A stretch of 64,000 nucleotides of DNA from Armillaria gallica (Eukaryota; Basidiomycota; Agaricomycetes; Agaricales; Physalacriaceae): contig JBANDB010000010.1 in NCBI GenBank assembly GCA_037576215.1, positions 248,001 through 312,000 of the forward strand, in the 5' to 3' direction. Below are positions 22,945 to 34,363 of this stretch, in pieces. Below the pieces are notes generated by a model, which was given only the letters and a program-made list of their open reading frames with translations, was not told the DNA's origin and did no database searches. How positions within the stretch are numbered: position 1 is the stretch's first letter; each line of letters starts with the position of its first letter. Made by a program: the position numbers and the translations under genes.

Positions 22945-24321
22945 TTACTGCGGTACACGCTTAGGAATAGCTGGTATTCCTCGCGCAATGAGACCCAGAG
23001 TCCACACCCAGTGGCCAACAGCCTTGAAGGGTCGAAGAATGGTGAAGTCAGTGTTATAGACGACCCGAGATCTCAAAGTCATCGCGCTAAGGCTTTTCTC
23101 GACCTGCGCACATTTCTCGACAGCTTCGTCGATCTTGATCCGCTTCACCGAATCTGGCTCAGTCATCGCAGCTATCAGAGGCTCCATGAATCCAAATCCT
23201 TTCATCCCGCGGAGCGCTTTCTCGCCGAGTTTATAATCTGCCCCGACACCCTAGAGGAAGTCAGCCTTTTGCCGATTAAATCGAAGGGATAGCTTACTCT
23301 GGGTAGAAAGGCTCTGAATGCATTCCCAAGATAGTAGATGTCAACAGCAAATGGATCGTGCTTTGGCGTTCGCTTTGTCCAGTCTGGATTATCGGCGAGG
23401 AATGCAGGAACTGATTTGTCTCCCCCCTCGAATGCAAGTACGGTAGCCGGCAGTTCATTGAGTTTGAAGAGGATTGAAAGACCGAAATCAATAAAGTAGT
23501 ATTTCGGAGGTCGTTCAGTGCGTGACCGGTACCGCGCACGACTGGAGAAGTCGTATTTCAGAACTATCTGGTCGGGATGGAAACTGTCTGGTCCAAACAT
23601 CGAGGTAGCATCCATCATGATATTCGTGAAACCTCCGTCACTGCGGTGTCCTGGTAAGACCGAAATGAGATACCAAGAAAGAGACTCACTAATGAGCAAC
23701 ATGGTTGTGGTGAATAAACTGAAGTCTCTAAGAAATGTGTTCGAAAGAACCCAAACAAAATGACAGTGAGCTAGCCCACCTCGAGCATTTCCCTGAAAAC
23801 TGGACCCCTTCACAGATGGTTTTAAATTTGGGATCATACCATGGTCGTAGGTATGGCATCACAATAATAGCATGCCCTTCCTCGTTTGGAACGGGGAGTA
23901 TTCGAAGAATGGGGACACAATGATTACGGCGATCCGAGGACTTTTCTTCACTGGTAAGGAAGGTTGCAATTTCCAATTCATTTGGATCGTTTTCTTGCAT
24001 GATTATTTTCATTGCGACGATCTGTCCAGTCGATGTATCCTTGGCATCCATGAATGTATAACTACGCTTATGAGACATCAGCATATATACGGTTAAGAAT
24101 CCTGGCAAGCGTACCATTCCGGAGGAGCTATCCTCGCATAAATATGGGTCCTTCTTCGTGACTGTCCATGATGGAACCCAACCAGGCCGAAAGCGCGGTC
24201 GTAGCTCGTAGCCGCACTCCTTCAGCCATGTAGCATGTTCGTGCCAGAAAATCTCGCCATGAAGTAACGTTGCGGGACCGATATGCCTCTGTTCACCAGA
24301 GTCGCTGGATTCGCTACCCAT
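22945..24321 (-). pseudogene. Kinase-like paralogue 3 with a one-base frameshift
   Basis: The start at 24321 gives MGSESSDSGEQRHIGPATLL (a start 10 codons upstream is also open), then WLKECGYELRPRFRPGWVPS. An intron joins to RSYTFMDAKDTSTGQIVAMK. After FKTICEGVQF the frame slips. The copies read FF(K/R)(E/Q)MLE, but here one T is missing from a T-run (AAAA on the plus strand, 23796-23799), giving SGKCSRW and running past the next donor. Restoring the family frame would lead on to an exon with QFIHHNHVAH, the loop HYDGGFTNIMMDA (HRD Arg is Tyr), FIDFGLSILFK, KHDPFAVDIYYLGNAFRAF and HWVWTLGLIARGIPAIP. All other junctions are intact, so the lesion is recent or an assembly error. Confidence 0.78.
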
Positions 24322-25146
24322 TGTGGTGATGGCATTTGGGGAAAAGAACAATACGAATGGGAGTCAAAGCGTTTCTTCGACTTGAATTGATTCGCACAAT
24401 GGCTTGGTGGTAGGGAAGGGGGAAGAATAAGGACCTTACCGCTCGAGCTGATCCAAGTCAAACCATCGCAAAAACAACAATAAAAAGGGCGCCGAATCTG
24501 GGATTGATAGAATATCAAGATCTTGGCCAGCTGAGCACAAGGTCCAAATGATCAAAGATAATTATGCGAGAACAAGAGTTCACCACCAGGGATGGACCTT
24601 ATGGATATCAGTTTATACGAACTCCGATGAGCTAGGCAGGACCAAGGGGTTTCTAGGGTCGCCAGGACAAGATGTGCGACGTCAACGCGGTTGCTTAGGT
24701 CGACGTAATCATTTCAGCCAGGGCTTCTGTAAGCGGTCGCCTTTGTAGAAAGCCAAGCGCCCGAGCAAGTTTGAAGACAAGTGCATTCAAATTGCAGAAG
24801 TGCAATTTCCTCACACGTGTCCGGCCCTGAAGATCCGAAGTTCGGTTTTCGCCAACCAAACTTGGACTGCCATGTCCTACCACTATGCTCTGAGTATTAC
24901 TTATTGTACTTTAATTCAGAGTATTGAATGTAGAATCTCTGTGTGCAAACCCACCATCTTTTATCTTTTATCATCACTACCATTTCTCTATATCTGGTAT
25001 TGACTTCAAGGTCTTACCACTGTCTGCCAATGGTTTGTACTATGTAGTCTTGGAGTAACTCAGATCGAACAAGCCTTACAAACGTTTCCATACAATTGAA
25101 AGACAATACGGCTATAGTACATTGTTCGACTTTCGCTTTGTAGCTT
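24322..25146. other. Intergenic region
   Basis: Promoter side of kinase paralogue 3 and the 3' side of EGT1. Only short ORFs without motifs. Confidence 0.45.
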
Positions 25147-28100
25147 TTACATATCGTACACAATACGCCCACCGACCCAAGGGTAGGGATAGTTACGCTG
25201 GTACCAATTGCGGACAGATCGACGCTCCGCTATTCTTGGAATGGTAGCATACGAACCGCCCATCTGAAACGTTGTCAATTTCATTCCCGCCCAGAAGAAA
25301 TCAAATGAACGTACCACAACCTGATGAGCTCCATCAAAGAAATCCATAGAGTACCTATCGGAATGGATCAGTGACATTCTCCGCGGGGATGAACTCGTTG
25401 GTACACACCCCGGGTAGAGCGCAGACGGAACAAACCCGTCGTACTTATCAAATAGGGTTGAGGTCCACTCCCAAACGCCACCATTGCTGCCCCGGCCACC
25501 GTCTCTTCCTCCGCCAGTAGTGGCTCTGCCAGAATTTGTAGTCAATAGGCGGTTTCATGCGAAGAGGAAGCAACCTACGGGATGGGATGCCAGTTCCGAA
25601 AACCGACATTCGCGCCGCCTTCGTAGCCTGCTTCGAATTTATCGTAAAACAAACGAAGTTCAGGTTCAGTGGGTAGACGGCCGCCCTTGACAAGGGCGTA
25701 TCTAGACAGATCGTCGTACGACGCAATCACAGGCCAGTTGTATGCAACGTCCATCGCAACGGGACCATACAAAGTACGAACCTAGTGTTGGAGGTTAAAT
25801 ACGAGTCGGAAATGCAGAGCGGCTTCCAACAAAAGTACCCACCTGCATGGCTCCGGCAACTTGCACCCAACTGGCGGGAACCTGGATGTCCTTTCCATCT
25901 CCTGACTTGTAAAACTCATAAAACTCGCCGTTCATTACGGGCCGCCACTCGATCCGGAACTCGTTCACATGTACTTGCCGCGTCGGGTGTTCGTTATCCC
26001 AGCCGTACTCGTGAGTCGTCACATCACTCGCTTGACCATCTTCCACCTCCACATCATCGTGACCTAAAGTAACCGTAGCGGGGCCGAGCGTGACGGTAGG
26101 GGAGAAGGGTTTTGGCTCAGCAGCCCACTTCTCTGACAGAGACTCCCAATCAGGTATTGCGAAGCCGGGAGGAGGGAGCGTGCCAGTCCCGGCGCGTTGG
26201 AGTAGCATGTAGAGTAGCGTCTCTGCGTGTAAGGCTTCATGTTCATAAGTCATGAACAAGACCCGTCCCATTTTCCTGGTCAAGGTTCTCTTTCCAGTTT
26301 CCACATCTCGGTACAGACTCAACAGTCTTTCCCTAACGCGATTCTGGAAGAGCAATATCGAGTTGAGGCTGGGCCAATCCTTGTCCTCAGTAGGAACTTC
26401 GGAATGAGGCTGAACAAGCAACGATCAGCTTCTGGGCTTAATGAATGAAAAATGGACATACGTGGCATACAGATGGATCGTCAACGATAGGATCAATTCC
26501 GCGCTACGAGGAGTCAGCTATGAGGAGAGGTTCAAAGCGGAGCCACTATTACCTCAAATATGTACTGTAAAATCGCGTCATTAATTAAAGACCATTTACT
26601 CATGAAATCTCGGCATACCTTGAAACCTTCAGGCTCGGTGTGTGGCTCCTCTAGGAGCCTGGATAGGTGGATATCAAGAAAAGTGGGTATATGCCCCAGG
26701 TAGAATAAACAAATGTGTCGTAAATCGATCGGCTTCTGATAGAGCATAGAAGGAGGGATCATTTTGCGCGTTATGACATCCCATGAAAGCCATAAGCACT
26801 GCCAATCTTGGAGAGTGGGTACACCAAACGGAGAAGTCGAAAACAACTTTCTGCCGACCGTGTTTTCCTTAGAAGTAAAGGGAGAGCTCAGCAAGGGGAA
26901 TGTAAACGGAGGCCGTTCCAAAAGCCACAGTGAGTACCGCGAACTACTGTCAGACCACCGTTGGATGGGGCGAAGATTACTCTCGGTGAATAAGACATAG
27001 GCGTCCCGGTCGGAGAACTAGAGTGGAGTAATGAGTGTTATCCAATGTCGTAGCAAACCGGCACGAGACCTTGAACGACTCTTCGATCTTGACTAATTCA
27101 TCTTCCAAAAAGTGGAACTCTGCTGCGGTCGCGGGATCGCATACAGTATGTTCCGCTCGACATTTGAAGAACGCCTCGTGTCGACCTATGATTAGATAGG
27201 TAGGCATGAGCGATGGAAGCAATTGAGAAGTAAAGAAGAAACTCACGCTCTGATTCGTCGTAGTTCTAATTGACGGGGTGTGAATGGTCACAAATGATGG
27301 AGAGAATGACTTACATTCACATACGACCACTTTTCCGGGTCAAATAAATCCTCGTTTCCTAGCACCTTTCCTGCTCCCCGCAAACCGTTCATGATGAATT
27401 TCTTGGTGTAGCCCGTCCGGTCGTTATACGCCTCTTCGATGACCTCCTTGGCATTATCATGATCCATACCCAGAAGAAGCGTATCTCCTGAGCCCGGACG
27501 CAAGGGAAGAGATCGCAGGAAGTCCGCGCCCGCATGACGTGAAAAGTTTCCCAAGGAGGAACCAAGGAACAGTAAATGCAACGGGGGCTGAGTATCGCCT
27601 GGTGTGGTTGGCGGAGACTCTGAATCCATGGACTCTGTTGCGGATGAATCAGACGAGATAGCTGAATTGGGTGAAACGTCTCTGGCGTCGAGTTTCAAAC
27701 CTCGAGAGAAACGGCTCTCCATGGTGGAAGCCTGGGAAGGGATGGACCTCAAGCCACCAGCCTCCACGAATTTAAGTCCGTCATCATATGTGCCCCACAT
27801 GCCTTTGGTGTTCACTTTCCCTTGAAGAAGCTTCCCCACGTCCGACTTGGCAATATCTCCAAGCGTACGCTCCAATTCGCGTTCTTCGAGGTCCAGAGCA
27901 TAGTACGTGATTGGTGGGCGACTAGTCCCGTTTTTGACCAATTCAGCGAGTCCTCGTAGAATATGAGACGTTTTACGCAATGAGCTAAAATGCGAAGAAG
28001 GATGAGCCACCACTCAATTGCCCGGAAGGAGCATAGCAAAAGCGTGTCGAGCCATCATCAGATGACCGAGTATAATGTCGAAACGCGTCCGCCTGATAGT

Positions 28101-28412
28101 AAGTACTCACCCGGACCCAAGCTCGAGGACTACTTCGTCTGGTTGGACGCCGCCGCCGCCACCGCCGTGCATGATCCGGACAATTTCGTCCGCCTTTGTC
28201 TTTAGAATCTCCTCTTCGGCGCCAAAGAGGTAGTACTCGGGAACTTCAGTGGTAATGTCGTCGTAGAGTCTCAACCCACGTTCGTCGTACAGGAGCAATG
28301 TAGGCAGCTGTTTTTGGCCTGTAGGTCTGTCAAGGCCATCGACAATGGCCTGTCGAATGGCCTGTACGTTGGCGGCCTGGCTGTGGACATTGAGGATATT
28401 GCTGGAGGGCAT
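25147..28412 (-). CDS. EGT1: Ergothioneine biosynthesis enzyme Egt1 (methyltransferase-sulfoxide synthase fusion)
   Basis: Fungal bifunctional enzyme. It trimethylates histidine to hercynine with S-adenosylmethionine, then uses iron, O2 and cysteine to form hercynylcysteine sulfoxide, the precursor of the antioxidant ergothioneine. The N-terminal EgtD-type domain shows LLYDERGLRLYDDITTEVPE, EYYLFGAEEEIL, the SAM loop VVLELGSG, YYALDLEERELERTL, LFLGSSLGNFSR and LLGMDHDN. The DinB-like part of the EgtB half follows (WDVITRKMIPPSMLYQKPID, FYLGHIPTFLDIHLSR). Then comes EHEALHAETLLYMLLQRAG with the iron-ligand H-x3-H. The C-terminal FGE-sulfatase fold has GGRLPTEPELRLFYDKFEAG, NVGFRNWHP, GGVWEWTSTLFDKYDGF and SFDFFWAGMKL. 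Many short introns are removed. Length (about 850 aa) fits the family. Confidence 0.95.
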
Positions 28413-28933
28413 AATAAGGGGAGAAGAAAGGGTGGAATCGAGGTGAGCTTTATATACAGAGAGGAGAGCACGGGATCCTCGCCTTCAAAGTGTTGCACGT
28501 CGATCGTTTTATACAACCGGTTACCAGCCAATGACATCACTGTCTAAAACGTCGGCTGCGAATTCGAATATGACTTAGGGGCGTCTAGATGAGTAAACGA
28601 GCGCACGCACGCTTTGTCAGTATCCACTGGCCTGAGAGAAAAGAATCGCTTTTTCCAATAAGAATGGAGGCCCCGGTAAAGATTGGTAAATTTAGCGTCG
28701 GAAAGGCGCTCTAGAGGGCCGCACTGGCATTTAGAGGGCGGTGGCGACGTCATAGAACCGAAAGAAGCGCGGGTTCCGGCGGTTTCGGTCCCGGTTGGTA
28801 AGAGTGCATTATAAAACAAAGCAAGAAAAGGACCAGCTGATACTACAAATTGCCGGCAGCAAAAACAACATGGCGGAAGCAAAGCTCGTTGCGACTGTCA
28901 CAGTCCATGTAAAATATACCGAAAGAATCTGCA
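28413..28933. other. Intergenic region between EGT1 and the transporter-like gene
   Basis: Promoter region of EGT1 together with the 3' side of the next minus-strand gene. No independent gene is supported. Confidence 0.45.
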
Positions 28934-30614
28934 CTACCACTTTCCAGCAAGATGTCCAATAGCCCAAATAAAACCCCCACCTCCAACAGGAAGCAGAAGA
29001 ACCCACACACCCAAATCCCAAATAATACGCTTCCGTGTCTGACTCCGTTGGAGAGCCCGCTCTTTCCGCTGAAGAAGCTCGTCGTGTGATGACGGCGAGT
29101 TCTCCCCGCTGCGGTGGTGAGGACCCGGTGTTGAGGGCATGATGATTGACAGAGGTCGCTTGAAATAATGGATAACGATATGCAGGAATGCTATATGGAG
29201 ATGTTTAGCCCAGGGCGAACTTGTGCTTAAGAATAGACGTACCTGGCAATATGAATGTGCTAGAGAGACAACTTGCCAAAAATACATCGCTTACGACAGC
29301 GAATACTGTGTTAGGAACGAGGGATAGAAGTGCGGTGAGTGCGAAAATGGCAAGTTTAGATAGTGGCACGTTCGTTGATTGCCTGACACGTTCTGGAATA
29401 GGAAGAGACGGCGAAGTGACGAGTATAGAAGGGACGCCAAGTAACAGCGTCAACGCATTCAAGGATATGATGTACGGGTCCAAAGGATGTTCGGACTGGT
29501 CCTCCTAGACGCGAGCGTAAGGACGTGAAAGATCAAGTAGAAAGGTAACTCACGGTGCGCAGCCGGCCCGGAAGGGAGGCAAAGATCATCAGCGGGAATG
29601 TTAGAAGAACGGCTACGACTACAGAGATAAGTGAAAGAGGCATAAATGAATGTGATATCGGTCTTTTAGCTGTCGTGACGGAAGGTATGCCAGCTTTCAA
29701 AGAGGCATACAGAGGGAGTGTGGTTGACGACGTAAACACAAAAGCAATGGTGGCTAAACTCTTCATCAACGACCAGTCTGTCTTAGTAAAGGTACACCAC
29801 TCACTGATTCCTTGCCAAAGAGAGCCCATCTTGGTCCAGCCGGGGTTCATTTTCAGCGTCCCTTTGTGTTGTGCAATAGCGACTAGTGTGAGCCAAAGGA
29901 CGTAGGTGAGGATGGACAATCCGGTGCAGTAAATAATTCGCTTCGATACAAGAGACTGGGCGAGGCAGAACGGTAGAACGACAACCGCGATACCGATGCA
30001 CAAGACAGGTTCGGGGGGAAATGGCAGGTCGGAAGGAAGTAAAGGGAGGAGAACCTCAGCCGAAACTATGACGCATTTTTTGAGCACAACATCCTGCAAA
30101 AGACTAATAGAAACCCACCACGGATATACAAAGCAGCAAGCCCAACTCGGAGCGCACCGGTGCCTCCCCGTACGACACTTCGCAACACACTGCGGAGCCG
30201 CTCCTTCCCCCTGCCCCGTCCCCTCGCAAACGAATCCAAAACAATATCCTCAACATCGCCTTTCCGTGTATACCTCGCGAGCATATACCATAGCCTCCTC
30301 GTGAACGCCGCCAAAACCGCGAACAAAAAAAGCGCCGGGAGGCCCAATTTCAGGGGAAGCTTTGTATACGGCAGGAGGGTGGCCCCGAGCTTCAGGAACG
30401 GTGAGAGCAAGTACAGGAGCACCACCGAGGGTTCCAGCGGCTGGACGAAGGGCCGGCCGATTTCGAAGGGAGCATCTGTGTCGTCGTCGTCGTCACCGTA
30501 ATGGGTGTTGTCGTCGTCGTCGTGGACGAGGATGAGGGCAGAGGAAGAGTCAAGGGAGGAAAGGACGGGAGAGGACGAGCCCGACGAGCTGATGGATAGA
30601 CGCCGAATTGACAT
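28934..30614 (-). CDS. Multi-pass membrane protein, amino-acid-transporter-like (Aa_trans)
   Basis: Protein with about 10 hydrophobic segments. The N-terminus is Ser-rich then acidic (a run of Asp), then VVLLYLLSPFLKLGATLLPY and LGLPALFLFAVLAAF. Later segments are VLCIGIAVVVLPFCLAQSLV, GLSILTYVLWLTLVAIAQ and IAFVFTSSTTLPLYASLKAG, the last resembling the conserved middle of fungal Aa_trans (SLC36/38-type) proteins. Then come LISVVVAVLLTFPLMIF, LALFALTALLSL-like helices and a C-terminal ILWDLGVWVLLLPVGGG-like segment. The join near 30080-30130 is unclear: a weak GTTGGG donor gives the best fit. The last exon holds a polar loop (RKERALQRSQTRKR). Substrate is unknown; vacuolar amino acids are the family default. 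Confidence 0.65.
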
Positions 30615-31089
30615 CGCCCAAGTGCATGTGGTGAACGGAGGTGAAGAGGTTGGTGCTGCGCAATTTGCGTCATTTCCTTATATGTAAGGTGAGAACTGTG
30701 GTGGTAGCTCTATTTTTAGCACTGAGCAGAAGCTGTTCGCTAGAGGGATGCCTGGTCCTGACAAGTCTGGAAATAGAAATACTTTGATCTCTTTCTTTTC
30801 CCGTTTCTTCCAACGTTATTTTCTGTCCAACAAAGATCATTGAGCTGCTTTCCGCAATAAATGCTAGTACTTAAAATATTGATTTGGTCCAGAACTTTAC
30901 CAAAACTTGTCCAAACTGTAGTAGTTGTCTGTGTTACAAACAGGGTATGCACTGTAATTGGTCTGAAAGATCAGCTGCCAGATATACCTCGACGAGACTA
31001 TTCTCACTTCCACGATAGGCCCGTCCGTCGGCATCCTATTGTCCTCTGCCTCAAGTTAGTATCAGCCTTGTCTTGGCCTCCCGGGTCAA
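30615..31089. other. Intergenic region
   Basis: Promoter of the transporter-like gene and 3' region of the WD40 gene. No further gene seen. Confidence 0.45.
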
Positions 31090-32718
31090 TCACCGCGTCT
31101 GCCCTAAATAATACCTCCCCAGGACCCTCCCTCCAGCAGCCCACAAACAAGTCCCATCCCGTTTCTCCTCCGTCACCTGCATCGCAACTATCGGCTCTGC
31201 ACTCCCAGGACCAGGTATATCCCAAAACGCATCACCCCCAGTACGCAAAGACCACCCTCGGACCCGCCCGTCATCTCCAGCAGCATACAAAAAATCTTCG
31301 CCAGGATCAATAGCAGTACCCTACACCACCATCAGACGGTCGTCAGCCACATCAGCCTTGACGTACTTACCAATGTCCTGCTGAGCCTGTTCACATGCCC
31401 ACGGAACTCCATGATTGGTTCTCTCGCTGTGGGGTAGCGGAGATCAAAGGCGCAGAGCTGTAGGTAATTGTTGTCATAAAAAAAAAATTCACTGACATGC
31501 AGCACGTACCGTTCCATCCATGTGACTCACAAGCATCTTCGTGTCGTGGAAACAACTGAGATGCACCACAGAGCTTCGAACCCGACCTTCGAAGATTTTT
31601 TGGCCGTGGGATTTCCTGTCAGTGGTTCGTTTGTCGAATACCAGGATCGAGCCGCCCCGTGTCCCGGTGTATATTAGATTCTTGCGGGTAAGTATAAGAT
31701 CACCGCGCAAAAAAAAATTCAAAGATAGAAATTACTTACGTCCTTTTGTTCAATCGCGAACACATCGCTATTCGTATGCAGGGGCTCCACGGGTGACGAC
31801 GCTTCGACATCACGTAGCAGAACCGCTTGTTTGTTGGCACCGAGCACGAGGGTGCGATCCCGGAGGTGGCTTGTCCAAATGTCATGGACACGATTCAGTG
31901 TGAGGAGAGTAGTGCGCCTGTGTTCAACATAATCGGTTCCGTTTAGAATATTAGAGTCGTTCGACGTGATGCATGTAACGTACATAGGCATCCGCAGGTT
32001 CTGTACGGCTATTTTTGAGGACGCACCGAAGCAGGTAGCACTTGGCCGGCGTGAGCGGGGTGCTCACGATTATTTAAGAAGAAAATATGCTCACATGCAA
32101 AAGTCACCAGAGGAGCATATCGAGGATATCTATAGGCAGTCAACAAGAGCTGAAGCGGCCCAGATTCGCGGTGTTTTACCTGGGAAGATGGGTGCAAGTT
32201 GAACTGAGGCGCCCAATCAAGGTCATGGAGATCACAGCTATACAGGAATCCTCTATCGTCTCCCAAAAACCGACGAGGTTGACCATTAAGATCCGTAGAC
32301 TAGCAAGATATATTAGACGGCTAAGGCAAACCAGCGACTTGGCATGTCTTACACAAAAAGCGGTGATTTTACCGACCACGGGCGGCCTTGAGGACATTAT
32401 ACGAGAAGATGAAGTAATATTCGAGGATAATAGTTCACTAGCAGCCGCATAAGAGTCGTTAAGAGATGAATGCTATCCAGATACTGACTGTTGTACGCGA
32501 CTGATCTCTGCATGAGACGAAGACCTGCGTAAGGCATCAGTGAGGTCCCATTGAGAAGCCTGTCGTCGCTTTCGCGACGTGAAAGTCTGTGAAGCAGCAG
32601 CAGTAGTAGAAGCACTAATAGGCTCTTTAGGGCGCGTGTCTGTACGCGGTTTGGACGAGTTTGGAAAGTACCGTTTCCTTTCCTCGTCCCAATAGAAGCC
32701 GTTCAGTTCAAGAGGCAT
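31090..32718 (-). CDS. WD40-repeat protein, DCAF4-like
   Basis: The N-terminus MPLELNGFYWDEERKRYFP is the short conserved entry motif of DCAF4-type proteins, which serve as substrate receptors of Cul4-DDB1 ubiquitin ligases. A disordered basic stretch follows (PRTDTRPKEPISASTTAA). Several short exons then encode beta-propeller blades: GTRGGSILVFDKRTTDRKS, VVHLSCFHDTKMLVSHMDGT, LQLCAFDLRYPTAREPIMEF and, at the end, LYAAGDDGRVRGWSLRTGGD. Introns near 31470 and 31710 carry unusually long T-runs on the coding strand. The assignment rests on the N-terminal motif and the propeller; the E3 role is family knowledge only. Confidence 0.75.
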
Positions 32719-34363
32719 TTGATTACGTCATCTTCGTACTTTTTCCAGCGCCGTTTCAGCGGAAATAGTATAAACTTCAACGAGCGAATCACAACTCAAA
32801 TTAGTAGTACGCCGGACGGGGAGTTGCATCAGGGCTCAAGTTCGATGTGATGATGGGAGGGTGTCGATGATGATCAGTTTCATTGCCTGGTTACTTCGAT
32901 CATTTGGATAGGGACTACATTGCGCGACGCCTGCTTGAATGTTTTGACGCGCAACAATCGAAGGAGTCGGGAGTCGGAGCAGCATCTCAAACTTCAACTG
33001 GTGAATGGTATGACAGACGGACCGTGTGGGACGTGTCTTGAGACGTCTTGTCAAAAACTGACTGGTATATCTGTTGTGATCTGTATTGAATTACTCCGGA
33101 TCACGTTGAGCCGACAGGTATATAGGTATAGGCGTGTAGCAATACGCGTCAACGGTATGAGCACATGGCAAAGCAATCGAGTCATATAATTCATCCCAGA
33201 AATAGTTTTCGGGGCCGGCAGTTTGCCGAAATTATGATATGGATGAGTGTTTTTTACCTTCCAAATGAAGAAAGAAGAAAAAACAGAAAGCTCGAGAGAA
33301 CCTGGGTAGATACGACAAAGCAAAGTGAAACCTGCAGGGTTGGAGTAACAAAGCAGATCGATTCGCTGGGGAAGATATTCGCGGTCCCTGAAACAACATA
33401 CAGCAAACTCCAGTACCCTCGATCTTGTAGATATGAAATGAGTTTAATTAAGCTGGGCCGCCATGGACGCACTTGCAGTCCTCGGCCGTGCAGAACGTAC
33501 TATAGACCTCACCTCCCCATCGAAAGGAATGTTAGTAATCTTACAAATTGACGGAAGTTATGGCATTGCATCATCGCTGAGGAGATATTGCATCAAAGAT
33601 GAGCACCGCACTCAAAGGATCGTACCTTACTCGGTGATGTCAGAAAGTGCAACGAACCGAGCTGGTGCGGAAGCTTGACGACGCCAAAGTATGACAAATG
33701 ACGAGGTTACAGAGCTGCGCGTTGCTTGACAGTGTAGCCAAGTGTAGCAACCAATTAGGTAGCAATGTCGGTGGCAACCTCCTAATAGAACCATGCCAGT
33801 GTCTGAGCTAAAATCTCCCCGCTTCTCCTCCTACAACGACCACCAAAAAGTACAGAGCAGAGGACTGCGATCGGACCCCTCTGACTGAGAAAAAACTATC
33901 ACGAGGGAGGAATAGATTCCCAAGATAACTATTTCACATCACATCTTTTCCCAAACCAAACCGGCTTTCCGCCTTTTTTTTCGCGCATTCATTCCACTTG
34001 ATATGGATACCGCGTTTCTCTTTTATCCACCACTCGGTGAGCCCGACTTTGCGCCTACGCCACATAAGCCGGCGCTTGCCTTCATCGCCATCGCGGAGCC
34101 TGTACTGGGGAAAGAGAGGCAGCACGTGTGCTTTTCGTTCGAGCCGGTGAGTACTTGCCCTTTGGAGATTTACGTAGCGTGCCTGTGCGAAACGACCCCG
34201 AAGGAGGTAGCATACGGCACACGATGAAATCGTATATGTGTTGCTACTTGCGATTCCTGATCCCGCCGTATCTCTCTCGCGACATGTACTGACCGCCACA
34301 ACAGACGCGCCATTCCTTGCAATCGTATCCACGCATATCTACCACGTGTCTTCAGCCTCAAAT
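32719..34363. other. 1.6-kb intergenic region with a possible upstream ORF
   Basis: No gene is supported. The last 400 bases are pyrimidine-rich and contain a 74-codon ORF (34003-34227) ahead of the RA-PH gene start at 34364. If transcription begins upstream of it, this would be a long uORF. The remainder has short motif-free ORFs. Confidence 0.4.

Noticed and set aside
34003..34227. 74-codon plus-strand ORF ahead of the RA-PH gene as a separate gene
   Set aside because: No motif or splice partners; more likely leader sequence or a uORF.
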